In this document: positions 1-12,300 of the stretch, in pieces
How the letters are laid out: the number at the start of each line of letters is the position of its first letter
Numbering within the stretch: position 1 is the first letter of the stretch
Origin: Saccoglossus kowalevskii
Lineage: Eukaryota; Hemichordata; Enteropneusta; Harrimaniidae
NCBI RefSeq assembly: GCF_000003605.2
Contig: NW_003116448.1
Span: forward strand, 241,706-266,851
Reading direction: 5' to 3'
DNA: 25,146 nt
The notes under the pieces: model-generated
Told to the model about the DNA's origin: nothing
Seen by the model: only the letters and a program-made list of their open reading frames with translations
Database searches by the model: none
Made by a program: the position numbers and the translations under genes

Positions 1-187
1 ATGCTCATGCTCAGACAAATGTCTTCAATTTCTAATTTTCTGTCAAGATGTTAATTCACCACATACTGTAAACCGCTTTATTTTTGTACGAGACAAATGT
101 TCGAGAATTATATCATATTGAAATGGTTTATAGGATGTAAAAAATGTTCACTGTCAAAACTACAATACCGGTAATATGTTTACTTAC
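1..187 (-). other. Start of intron 13 (incomplete)
   Basis: Non-coding. It begins with the GTAAGT donor of the exon ending at 188. It holds a TACCGGTA palindrome at 166-173 and the word GTAAACCGCTTTA at 68-80, which recurs near 7126. Confidence 0.8.
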
Positions 188-343
188 ATCCATCTCCATT
201 GCATCATGTAGAGATGTTTTGTCGGCTGTTTCTTGCAAATCCTGATAATGTTCCTCTATCGTCTGTGGCATCAACTGTAACTCTTCTTTACTCTTAAACT
301 CTAATGCTAGTATGGATGGGGGTAACAGTATTCCAAGTATTAC
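188..343 (-). CDS. TRPM exon 13 (residues 658-709), pre-membrane segment
   Basis: Acceptor atctag, donor GTAAGT, phase 0 at both ends, 52 codons. Begins [19 protein letters not shown], matching the G-I-L-L-P-P-x-I-L-x-L-E-F pattern, then an acidic, Gln-rich variable stretch ending M-E-M-D. In relatives the next segment is a charged linker followed by the first membrane helix, so that exon should lie beyond the left edge of the window. Confidence 0.94.
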
Positions 344-3300
344 CTAGATAGACAAAAGAAAGTATTATTTTAACCGTATTTGCTCTATTAGAAAAGCATC
401 TAAATAGAAGTCAACATGGCTCTGGATCCACAATGTCAGAATTGGGAATATTTACTATTCGCATGCTGGCTGCCCAGTCATCTTCATGCTAGTACAAAAT
501 GAGGTGAATACACAGCAAATTGACATGCACTGTTTTAAACCAAACACAAATAATGATAACCAACATGATTTACACTTACTAGTAATTGATTATTTTGGCA
601 CAACTTGGTTAATTCTTGCATATAGAAAATCAAAGTTATACATGTAGCTGATGTACACATGCATATTCCTGTATTAAGGCATCCACCTCATTTTGCTATA
701 GCAGAACCTATGGCAGTATTTTAGTAGGTAGCTGGCAAGCATATGGAAATACCGCCCACTCTGACAACTCCAGGGTTTGTATGCTAGATCATTATAGACT
801 AACTTATTTGTGTTCTGAGAAACATTATATACCCCGGTAGTATCAAAAGTATCAAACACTTTGAAAGAAACATGTTAAATATACTTTGACATTATTTTCT
901 TTTAGTTTAGGTGACAAATAGAAGAACCACAGAACAAGCCATCATAAAAATACTGGATTAGATAAAGATATATAATATACCAGTTTCAATCAAATAATTT
1001 TTGCTCTGAAAAGCAAAGTGTACATGAACAGGCAGTGGCAGCCAATATTGTTAACAGTTCTCACTCTCTGCATAGCAGACCTATATATACTAGGATACCA
1101 CAGGAATACAGCAACAGCATTTGTAAAGGCAGTATGGGATCGCATCAACTGATGTGTAAAAAAGCTCAATAATATCCTGCACTGCTGTATTAGTGCCTGA
1201 GTGCATAGGATTGTGGTGAGTCTGTTCCTGCTAGTAGGTATCATTTAGTGAGAGATAACTGCCAGCCTAAGCGTTCATGAGATGCAATCTGTTAGAATGT
1301 TTGCACTCAGCAACAAAACCGGATTTTCCGATGTCAACAAAGGCAAAGGTTTGAATTGGATGCCAGTAATTTGAAAGTGTTCAATGTTGGTGATGTACAG
1401 TAAGTTTAATTATTTCAAATGCTGAAAAAAAAAAACTGAATCCGATTTATTTTGTTCCAAATTTCCAAGCTACTCCATAAAACACAGAATGGCCAAAAAA
1501 AATAATTACCAAAAAATTGTCCTTGGCAGAAAAAAATAATTAACGAGAATATAAAACTACATGTACATGACATGCATAGTCACAGCTCTCCTACCTTAAT
1601 GAAAGTGTTTTTTCTCATTTGCAGTCCACCCATCCACATGTCATTGAGCAGAGCTTGGCAACATGGATGTGCTATGAATTCTTTGTGATTGGCAGAGACG
1701 GCTAAACTGAGACAAGTCAACAAACTCCAATTCTTCAACTCATAAGTCAGTAATTGCTGTGTCTGTATCGTATCAACATGGTAACATTGATCTAATAATT
1801 CCAACGACAGCGTTTGGAACTCACTGATCAAGAAAGATGAAAAAAATAAATAATTGGGACTAGTGAATTTGTATTTTGTGGGCTTCAGCAAACCCTTTCC
1901 TAGTCGCCCACGATTAATTGCATAATTTTAAACTAATGGCTTTACCAATACAAACCAAGAATTAGTTTGGTATCCACGAAGGCTTAGAAAGAAATTCTGT
2001 GTGCTGAGGAATCAAATCAAATAGGGATAGGAAATATTTAAAATTAATTACAAATTTAAAATTACAATAGAAGCTTGTATAAATGTTAAAGCTAGGCTCT
2101 CAGATGGTTACAGTAAGCCAGTTGATAATGATTACAGAAAACTCAAATGATAGTAGAAGGAATAAATTGGATTTTATATAGATTTTATATATAAGGTTTT
2201 TTAAAATTTTTATGCAAATTAGGTGATCAATAAATACTAATTTCAACCCCAATTTACCCTTCAAGAGCACTCATTAGTACCAAGTTGAGTGGTTCTTGAG
2301 ACTGATATCTGTTGAATAGCTAAAAATTATGCATTAATTATGTGAAGTCGGTAATTAATATGCACAAGTAATTAATCTGCACAGATTGTGGCTAAGAAAA
2401 AAATAAGGTCTGTGGATTATCCCAGAGCACCTATACATGAATGTACGCACCATTGGATTATGTGACTTTTGTGATATCTGCAGAAAAGCTTAAAATTAGG
2501 TATTTGAAATGCAAGAATTTAAATAAATAAACAATAAAGTCTGAGGTTTAACCATGTACACCTAAAAATTCATTAAAATCTGATAAGTGTTTATCTGATG
2601 TTCAATTATATATAAAGAGGCCTGTAAATTTGACAATTCAAAAAAAAAAACTACATAAATAAAATTCCGACACTAACACTGTGTAAACGAGTCTGAGTAA
2701 TGGAATGAAAGTAGATCACTTACAGATATTGTATTTAAAATGAAACAAAGTCTTTTCAACTTTCCTAAGGTGATGCCAACAATCATGATTTATTTACAGT
2801 ACAGGAAGGATCAAAGGTCAATAAAGTTGAAATTATCAGATCTGTGCATTGTTATTATCATAACACGTCTTTGCATACCTGGAGTATCCTCTTAGCTCCT
2901 GTGCAGTGTCTGATTCTATATCGATTTGTTCTGCATCACGTGCCATTGCTTTGTACAGTTTACTTGCTGCAAGCGCTTTGGCTAATGCTTCTTCACCTTG
3001 CTGCCACATGAATAACGCCATTTTATGTCTTTTCATGAGCACCGCCCAGACCATCAGCTCATGGAAGGGATAGGTGAAAGTTTCGGTTTTTCGATTTACT
3101 GTTGAATCGTCCATGTCAGCCATAGAGATGCCTGATACAGTTTTCTGTTTAAAAAAACATAAGAATAAAATTGGAGTATATATAAAGTATCATTATACAT
3201 TTGTCACTGTAACACTATAAGTTATAGCGTACCGTAATTTTGCGGTATTGCACTCGGTATTTGCATCCTACCATATTAGGAAATACGAATTCCAAATATG

Positions 3301-6300
3301 GAATGATTACGCGCGTAAGCAATCTCTAATAATAAAAACAAACATGGCTGCCACCGAGGTTTGACCGGACTCCATACAAAGAAAGTCGCTGATTCTGTTC
3401 TAAAGTTTTTGGATTTCAGCGTTCTCATGATGTATCATTGGGAGGAAAAGATGTATAATAATAAGGTTATTACGAGGATACCGCAAACTATGCACTCACT
3501 GACAGACAGTACACTGTTGGATCGATCTCTGCTACGCATCGGTCCATACTCCCGCTGTACTGTCTTCGTACATATTTTTCGTTATCCTTTAAAATGACCT
3601 CATATTATACATATATTGAGGTGTACAAATCAGGACATACCACCTCATTGCTTGCTTCTACCAAGGAGGTATGCTACTTTTAACCGATGTAGTAATATCA
3701 GATTTGTTCTTGCATATGATCGATACATTTTGAAATAAGAACAGAAGTAAAAATTTGTGTTGCTAAATTTGAATCTTTTTATTCTTGGTGATTATAGTGA
3801 AGATCTTTCACCAAATAATTTTGAACATTTTTTCATAAATTTCAGCCAAGACCTGTAGGCAATGGAAACTGATATTTATTATAGTGTTTAAGCAGTATAC
3901 CTGCATTCAATATCAAACTGTCCTACCGGTACATACATCATTGAATCAGTTCTACAAGATGCTCACTGATTCGATGATTCACCTCTACTAATAGCCATGC
4001 TTTGTGAATAAGCCAATCATCAATGGCCTTTCATGCAATACCTGTCTCTCAGTCTAAACTAAAGATTAAAAGTGCACTTTGGGGTTGACCATTAGAAAAT
4101 CTGGAAGGGGAAGAAAGTAGAAAAATTTTGCTAAATATTTTTTCTCTCACTTAGTTTCAGGCCACTAAAGATCTTTCAAAGTATTGATTTTTTCTATTTT
4201 TTGTGCAGATTTTTTTTTTAATCAATCCCCCATAGATTTCAATGGTCAATCCCTTATATTTAGTAATAAAGTTGTTCACGATTGGTTAAAATTGGTGCAT
4301 ATATATAAAAACAACATATTAGGCAAACTGTGATTCAAGACTGGGTTATTCTATTTAAACTCAGGAGCTGAAATGTACACATCAAGACACAACATTCTTA
4401 ACACAAACCTTAAGATTAGCAAAATTTGATCTTGGTATCTTCTAAGGAAACAAAAAAAAAATAAGAACTAAACTACAGGTAGGTTATGAAAAGAAAATGA
4501 GGGACTTTTTCAAAAAATAAAATAAAAGAAAGAATTCAAAATTTTAGTGAATTTAGCCAAAGTGGTGTTATCATTTTCATGCTGAATTAAGATAATTTGT
4601 AGTTTTTATGTTTCTCAGATCAATGTACAAAGCTGAATTATCTCCGGTAACCCTTTGAGCACCACTGTCAACTTTTGGCACCAGCAACAAAATCATTAGG
4701 TAGAGTCTGTTCCTCCCCACATGAAATGTTGATAAGAATTGACAAATCTTAACATAAAAGCAATATCAGATACTGTCTGTATGGAACAAAAATTATGATG
4801 ACATGAAATTTACTCTTCATGAAATTCCCTACAATGTTTGTGATAAAATGCTTACCCTGAGTGGTGTTCGTATTGTATTCTGATAAACCATTTTAAACTT
4901 CTTTCTAGTATACAAAGATCGATAAGCACCACCCATAAGCTGTTCCATCACCATGCCGATATCAATCAAAGTATATCGCTGGCTATTGTGATTATTCTAC
5001 AGAAAAACAAAACAGATAGTTATTAGAATGGATGTGGCCAACCAGTAAAATCAAAGAAATCTTAGAAAGAAGTTCGATGTGCTGGGAGTATTGGAGACAC
5101 ATTAAAATTAATTTCAAAATTTAAGATTAGTCTTTCAAACAAAAAGCTTGGCAACTAAAATTTGTCTGCTATTTGAGATGCACAATATGATCCACATTAT
5201 TAAAGTTCATAATACTTACAGAAAATACATTGATTTTACAACTGTGGTTTTCAGTCTAATTTATTCCAGAGCACCTCTACCACAAGTTCAATTTAAATTT
5301 GGCTAATAATAATTGGGTAATCAATATGCATGTTTTTCAACAAATGAATTATTATGCATAGATTTAGGTATGTGTATTGGTCCATGGTGCATATGTACCA
5401 AGTTTCATTATAATGTGATGATTAATCCTAAAAAAAAAATTGGTGGAAAGCTGGAAAGAAAATGATTATGCAAATTAGGTAATAAATCCAAAACTAATTA
5501 GATAATTGCATTGTCTTTGAGTATATATGTACCAAAATTCATTGAAATAAGATGATATAAAGTATTTGAGATATTGGTACTTGACATGCACAGATTTTAA
5601 TGAAAATCTAATAAGGTCTGCACAATGCCACAGACCATCTATGAACCAAGTTTCAGTGAAATGTGATTAGAACCAAAAAATTATGAATTATTACGCAAAT
5701 TATGTAATTAATATGAACTGATTTAAACCCAAAACTGAGCAGGTCTGTGCATTGGCTTAGAGCATCTATGTACCAAGTTTCATTGAAATGAAACAAGTCA
5801 TTGTTAATGACACAGTCCCCGTCCAAAATTTTGTGATCTGACATATCAATTTGATGCTGATGAAGTCATTGAGATTAGATTGAAACCATTAATAGGAGAT
5901 GGATTTGTAAAAAGTTATGATTTAGTGCTTTTACACGAGAATTGGACATTGGGAAGTCATATTGAATCAAATTACAAAAATAATGTTCATGTTGATGTAT
6001 CTATTGGTATACTGTCTTCGTACAAAATTTAAACAGAAATGTTCATTGTATTCATGGGAAAGTAGGCATGGGTATCATGAAAAACACCAGTCAGCCATAT
6101 TAGTTTGAATCACAGAAAAAATATGACATGCAACTATAACCCAATATGTATGATCATCATACCAACTTTGATCCAAATTGGCCTAGTCATCTCTGAGAAA
6201 CGGCTCCGAACGGAGACTAATAATTAGTACTTGAGATATTAGAGTGAAAGCCGAAAATTGGCTAATTATGCAAATTAGATAATTAATATTGACAGATTTT

Positions 6301-9300
6301 AATCCAAAATTAATCAGGCATTGTGCAATATGTGCATTGTCCTAGAGCATCTTTGTATCAAGTTTCATCAAAATCCAATAAGTGGTTCTTTAGATATCAT
6401 TTGAACAGTCAAGGATCAACAGCTAAAAATTAGCTAATTATCATGCAAATTAGGTAATTAATATGCAAGGATTTTAACCAAAACCTAATCAAATCTGTGC
6501 ATTATCCCAAAGCATCTGTGCATCAAGTTTCATCAAAAACCAACATATGGTTCTTAAGATATTAATGGAACGGACAGACACACAGACACAATAATTGCCA
6601 CGATTTTGCATAAATACATATGCATACGTGTCACTTGATGTATGAAGCATTGTGTGAAGTTTGAACATAAACTGTCAAGTCATGTCGGAGATATGGCTCT
6701 CTATGAAATAGTGTTTATTAAAACAAAATGGCCTCCAGTTTGCCACTTTTTAATGATCTAAAAACCAAAATGACATGCATTATGTACAATGTATTTACAC
6801 ACAATCCAAATCCAGTACTGGAATGACCTTGTCTAAACAGGGACTAAAGGTCAAGAATTGCCTGAGAAATAGTTAATGGCATGTTCAAGCAATGAAAACA
6901 AAAAAGGGAAAACCAATTAATGACTTGTCATTGTCCAACTTTGAACCAAATCGACCCTTGGCGTGTTAAGAAATGATGTTAAATAAATGTACAGAACCCA
7001 AAACATAATACCCTGTTTTGGATTACATCATATAATGTGTTTATCAAGATGCAACATAGGAAAAAAATAATTTAAATATACTCAAAACACTCCACATTAT
7101 CCAAATTGTCTTTTTAACATAGAACGTAAACCGCTTTAATCTCACAAGAGACAACAGCGGAAATGTGAGTGTAGCAATTAACATATCACTGGAGTTTTAA
7201 AGACACAAGAGTTACACTGACCTTTGACCACATAAACAACATTAAATCATCAAATAATGAACATTCCAGGCAGTTGAAATTAAATGGTGTACACAAGTTG
7301 AATTTCAAACAACGCTGTAAACGCCTTACCTTTTTTATGTCCCTAGCAAGATAATGCAAAGTGCTATGTAAATCAACCTGCAATTGAAAAATAAATCAAG
7401 AGCATAACTCTTGCAGACTTGTATCCATGATCTATTTGTATAAAACAGCACCCTCTAGTGGCAGAGAAGGCAATAATATACTGTGGAATATTTACTTTAA
7501 TAGCTTGAATTTTGTCTTCACAAATAATATAAAATTATCAAATCACAAGCAACAAAAATTAAACTGTTTACAGTTTGCAGAAAACAATTCAATACGTCCA
7601 TATCATCAAAATGATAAATGCTACCATGATATATAAAAACATATTAAAACACACAAAAGCACAATTTTATTGAAAAGTGTTACTCAATATTTTAATACTG
7701 TCTTAATACAGTAAGTAATTTTGTATATTGAAGAGATAAAAAATAACAGCAAAATTAAAGCTCCTTAAATAGTTGGAACGTTATCCACACATATGTACAT
7801 GTAGATATTGAGTTACAACTGTAATCAGTATTTCATTAATCAATTTTTAATATCAAGGGGGAAGAAAATGTCTCAATACACACTCACGATATTATAAAGG
7901 TCCTCTAATCTGGAAAATGTCAGGAATTTCTGAATATTAACTCCATTATCCATTAATAATTTAACAAATTCCACTCGATCGTAGGTAAGAGCATCCATCA
8001 TCACTTGCTCCAAGGCTCCTTCCTGCAAGGACAAATATTTCATTTGATTTCAATAATAGGGTAGACATAACTTGAAATGTATATCCCAGTTACAGGCCTA
8101 CAGGCTTATCATTGTAATTACTATAATAGCATATTAAAGTGAGATAACCATCTAAATATGGTGATTTGAAATCAATTTCCTGTCAAAAGATATTCAAGGC
8201 AAAATATCAGTTCTCAAATGAGCAGTATAAGTGTACTGAAAAACGCTGGATTTTTTTCTAAGTGTGTAGAAATGGTTAAAGATTTTACAGTAATTTATGA
8301 ATATATATCGTCAAAATCACATCTGACATAAGTTTATTATTGCGTCAAACATAAGATTAATAGATGGGCAGGGGTTCTATGACCCCCCCCCCCCCTCACA
8401 CACACACACAGGTTAGTTGTATAACTATCCAAGTAACACTATTATATTATATATATTTTTTTTTGGAAATTTTTTTTTAACTTTTACAATAAATATACTA
8501 AATATATATAAATATACATTTAGAAACATATATTTTCATTTCTTTTGTGTGATCCTACATCCTGAAAAAAACACATTGAAGTCTGGCAAAATATTACACA
8601 AAAATATTAATTTTTGGATAATGTAATTAAGTATAGGTCCAATATAACAATGATGTAAAGAGCAAATACGGTATTGTATAATGTCATACATAATTATATA
8701 CAATGTCTTACAGGCCATTCTACACCATAGACGAACACTTGTTTTTTGGCAATGTCTTCTCTGTCCCAGGCTAACGACAACGACAGCTGGTCCAAAGGAG
8801 ATGCATTCTGAGATTTCAACAAGGCAGTCAAGATTGACAGATCGATGTCTTCAGACTCATCATCATCCATGCGAAAAACAGTAATCTATCAAATGGAACA
8901 ATGATTTGAAAGATCATGGAATGCAGTAATTTATAGAATGTGGTAATCTAGTAAATCAAATGATATTAAACGCAAGGAACGCATTAACATTTTCAAAAGA
9001 AATTGCCTGCACATTTCTCTTATACTTGTGTATTTTTCAATATTTTTGGAAATGAACTCTAATTTTGGACAAAGCAGACAAAATTTGAGTCAATCTTCAG
9101 TTCTTACTCAAAAGATTTTATTATTTTTGTTCCAATCTTTTAACAGAAAAGTGCAGACTATAAACGAAACTATTTTGTAAAATTGTGATGAAAAGAGGGA
9201 ACTGGCGGTGAAAAGATTAACCTTTACAGACTGGAACCCTGTAATAAGAGTTTACACAATATAAAAGACCATGTTAGGTTTGCTTCCAATAAATGTACAT

Positions 9301-12300
9301 CACATTCAATATCAACAAGCATGCAATCACAGAGAGTTGAGGGAATGAAAACAGTGATGACAACCCCTTCCCCCTCAAAATCTCAAAAAATCTCAATAAT
9401 ATTAGAGCTACGTCAAAACATATGAATTCAGACCATCAAAGGTTTCATAATCTCACTTCTCAAGTAGACTAGAGTTTTTACATAACCGCATTCAATTCTA
9501 CAAATGTAATACAAAACAAGACATAAACCAGGGTTTTATGTTACCACATAAGCTTCCATTAAAACAATATGTTACTACAAGAAGAGACAGACAGTCAGGT
9601 GCATGCAGCCAATTATTTTCATAAATAGCTCTACTTTGTCTCTAGCGATGGATTTAGAGCTCAGAGCAGTTCTTTAGTATTGCACACTGGCATTTTCTAA
9701 TAGCCACAATCACTAGCTACAGTTTCTAATGGTAAATCAGATTTCTTGCTGGTTTGTTTATTATTATTCAAATCATCCAATGAATCAAGGTTACTAATTT
9801 CAACAGATAAATCCAAAATAGTTTGTGAATTTAATACTTATTTCAAACCTGTGTGTGACCATGTATACAAAAACCACCTGCCTATAGTGAAAAATGTTAT
9901 GCAGTCCCAAGGCATAACACATATGAGCAGCCTGTATAAAAAGACCATCTGTCCTATGTGACTACTCATTCAGCAAATACTTTTGAAGATTTGCCTTTGT
10001 TTAGAGGCAAAAATACTATTAAAGTAGCTTTCTTGAGTCAAACAAATTTGATTTTTATCAATTAAAATAAATGTGTTATTGTTGCAACCATACTATCTTA
10101 TTATTTTCTGGACAAATAAAAAATAATAATCAAACCTCTAAATAAAGATCGTCTCTTGGGTGGTCGCTATACACAGGTTTGACTGTATATACCACATTCT
10201 TATGAATTAACCAAAAAAAAAGAAACATGCCAATATTTTCAGAGTAAAATATTTACAATAACAATTGTTCTATATAATGCCTAACTACCGGTAAAGCTTT
10301 AAGAAAACAAATTTGAAATATTCCAAAATGGAAAACTAATTTACCATTTGATTTTTCCCACACGAACAACTCATTCAAAGCAAAACCTTACACCCACCCA
10401 GTGAAATAGGTCATTCCACTAGAGCTGGTGTAAGAACAATACTATAGCATGAGAGAAAAGTTGCTAACAATTTACAAAAACTTAAGTTTCCAGGAAAAAT
10501 GGAGGAAGAGTACTCAGTTATTGGGAAAAAACTTGAATCAACAGACTTACCAGATCTCTTCTTCTTATGCATAGCATTAATTCCACAAATAATTTCTCTG
10601 CTTGGTCCCGAGTAAAACTAAAAGTCTGCTGAATTGTTACTAACAGTTGATCTCTTAAAGTTTCCAACATTGTTCTAGATACAGAAATGTACAAAAAATG
10701 ATGGTAATATCATTTAAAATAGTATATATGTTGAATATATTTTCATTCACAGATTTTTAATATTGTTGGCGTTCAATGGCTGTTTCCCCAAACCATTCCT
10801 ATTTTACAAATTCAGTTGCTAAAATGTTGACTCATTAATATTCAAATTAGATCATTGATCTGCAAGAACATAGCGTCCTTTTATTTTACAACTAAACTCA
10901 TCTTGTTCACCCAACCCATCTTCCATGCATATTTATGTACAAGGCATTGGGTTTTCAAGCTCTACCAAACTTTGTTTTTTTGTTTTTTTTTAACATAAAC
11001 TCATTCCTCTTCACTTACCCATCATCCCCTGCATATTTATGTACAAAAGCAATGAGGTCTGCAGCTCTACCACTACCATCACAAACAACAATGGGTATTG
11101 GTGGCATATCAGTTACCATGGTAAGTATTGAACGAATTGTGTTTGGACCACCTTCCACTACCACGCATACAACAGGCACACAACGACGACTACCTATAAC
11201 AAAATTTTAGGTTATACAATTTAAACAATCCAATTGTCAATATTTTTTCACCAACTTGACAACTATTTTGCAGCTGTTATTCAAGAATATATGAGTGATC
11301 ATAATATTTATTTCTATAGACCAAAATTTTAAAGTAGAAATCTGTACTCACGAGAACTAATTCTTTGTTTTGATATGTATTTTTCTAAGTGTCTACGAAG
11401 CTTGATTTCAGCCCCATAACATCCAGCAGTACCGTTATCTACCAGTAGAAAGTGAGTGTGACTACTATTCAATATTGCTCCCTTAGATGTTGGACATGGT
11501 ACTGTGTAGTAAGGTTTTACAGCCTGCAAAAAAAAAGATAGAAAAACTTAATTTTTCTCCCATGATGCATTGTCACATGATCAGTTGATTCAAAATTCTG
11601 AAGCAGCTCTAGGGCACTAATGTACTGTATAGACAAATGCATGTATATCAGGAGTCCTTGGCTGTTATCGATCAATTCAAGCAAAAACTCCAACAGGTGT
11701 GACGGAAGACCAACAACACAGAATTCACACATGAAGAAAAAATACATCTTTCTACATCCCTTTATCTTTAAATATATTACACTCCATTTGTTCAACACAC
11801 ATGACAGATTCAATCAGTGATCATCAGAAACGCCTCAATTCATTCATAACCAAGGGCAATTTTGCTTTCATTTAAATCAACCATACTGTGTCTAATTATA
11901 AAAAACATCCTTATTTGTTATAATGGAGAGTGTACTTACATCTCTTCCTAGAAGGTTATCTCTATTTAAAAGTACTCCCCATGGAGCGATTCCTATGGTG
12001 ACGGTTCTTCCACGCATTCTTACAGATCGATTGTTGAGCGAGTCCCCGACATGAACAGTGACACCTATGTGTTAAAAAAAAATTAATAACTTAATAAAAA
12101 TTATTCAATACAGATGGGTTATACCATAAAACGTGCAATGAATTATTGAGTAGGAGAAATCAGAAAACTCATATTTGATATTTTGGTGGTTTTTGAGAGC
12201 GCACATTTACAAGTAATAATAACCATCTTCACAGTTGCACTTGCTTCCCTATTTAGAAATGGTACAATCTAGTCTGTTATTAGAAACATGGGTCAAACCA

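Larger units (their letters stand above)
4997..7329 (-). other. Intron 9
   Basis: Phase 0 intron of 2333 bp, largely made of copies of dispersed repeat family A (about 5040-5800 and 6190-6600). These are followed by weaker look-alike blocks (about 6640-6720 and 6930-6990) built around a tttga-cc-aaatc and gagatatgg pattern. GTAAACCGCTTTA lies at 7126-7138. Confidence 0.8.

Noticed and set aside
2836..2878. Extension of exon 11 past its donor
   Set aside because: The residues after GTATGC have no TRPM match, while using the donor joins exactly in phase to the conserved exon 12.
3114..3123. Start codon of the gene at the Met-Ala-Asp of exon 11
   Set aside because: The frame continues upstream to a good acceptor, and ten further exons upstream encode conserved TRPM sequence in matching phase.
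8417..8884. Plus-strand open frames near exon 7
   Set aside because: Low-complexity Phe/Ile/Tyr-rich translation of T-rich intron, and antisense to a solid exon.
10935..11210. Plus-strand 91-codon open frame
   Set aside because: It is the antisense of exon 5 and intron 5 of the channel gene.
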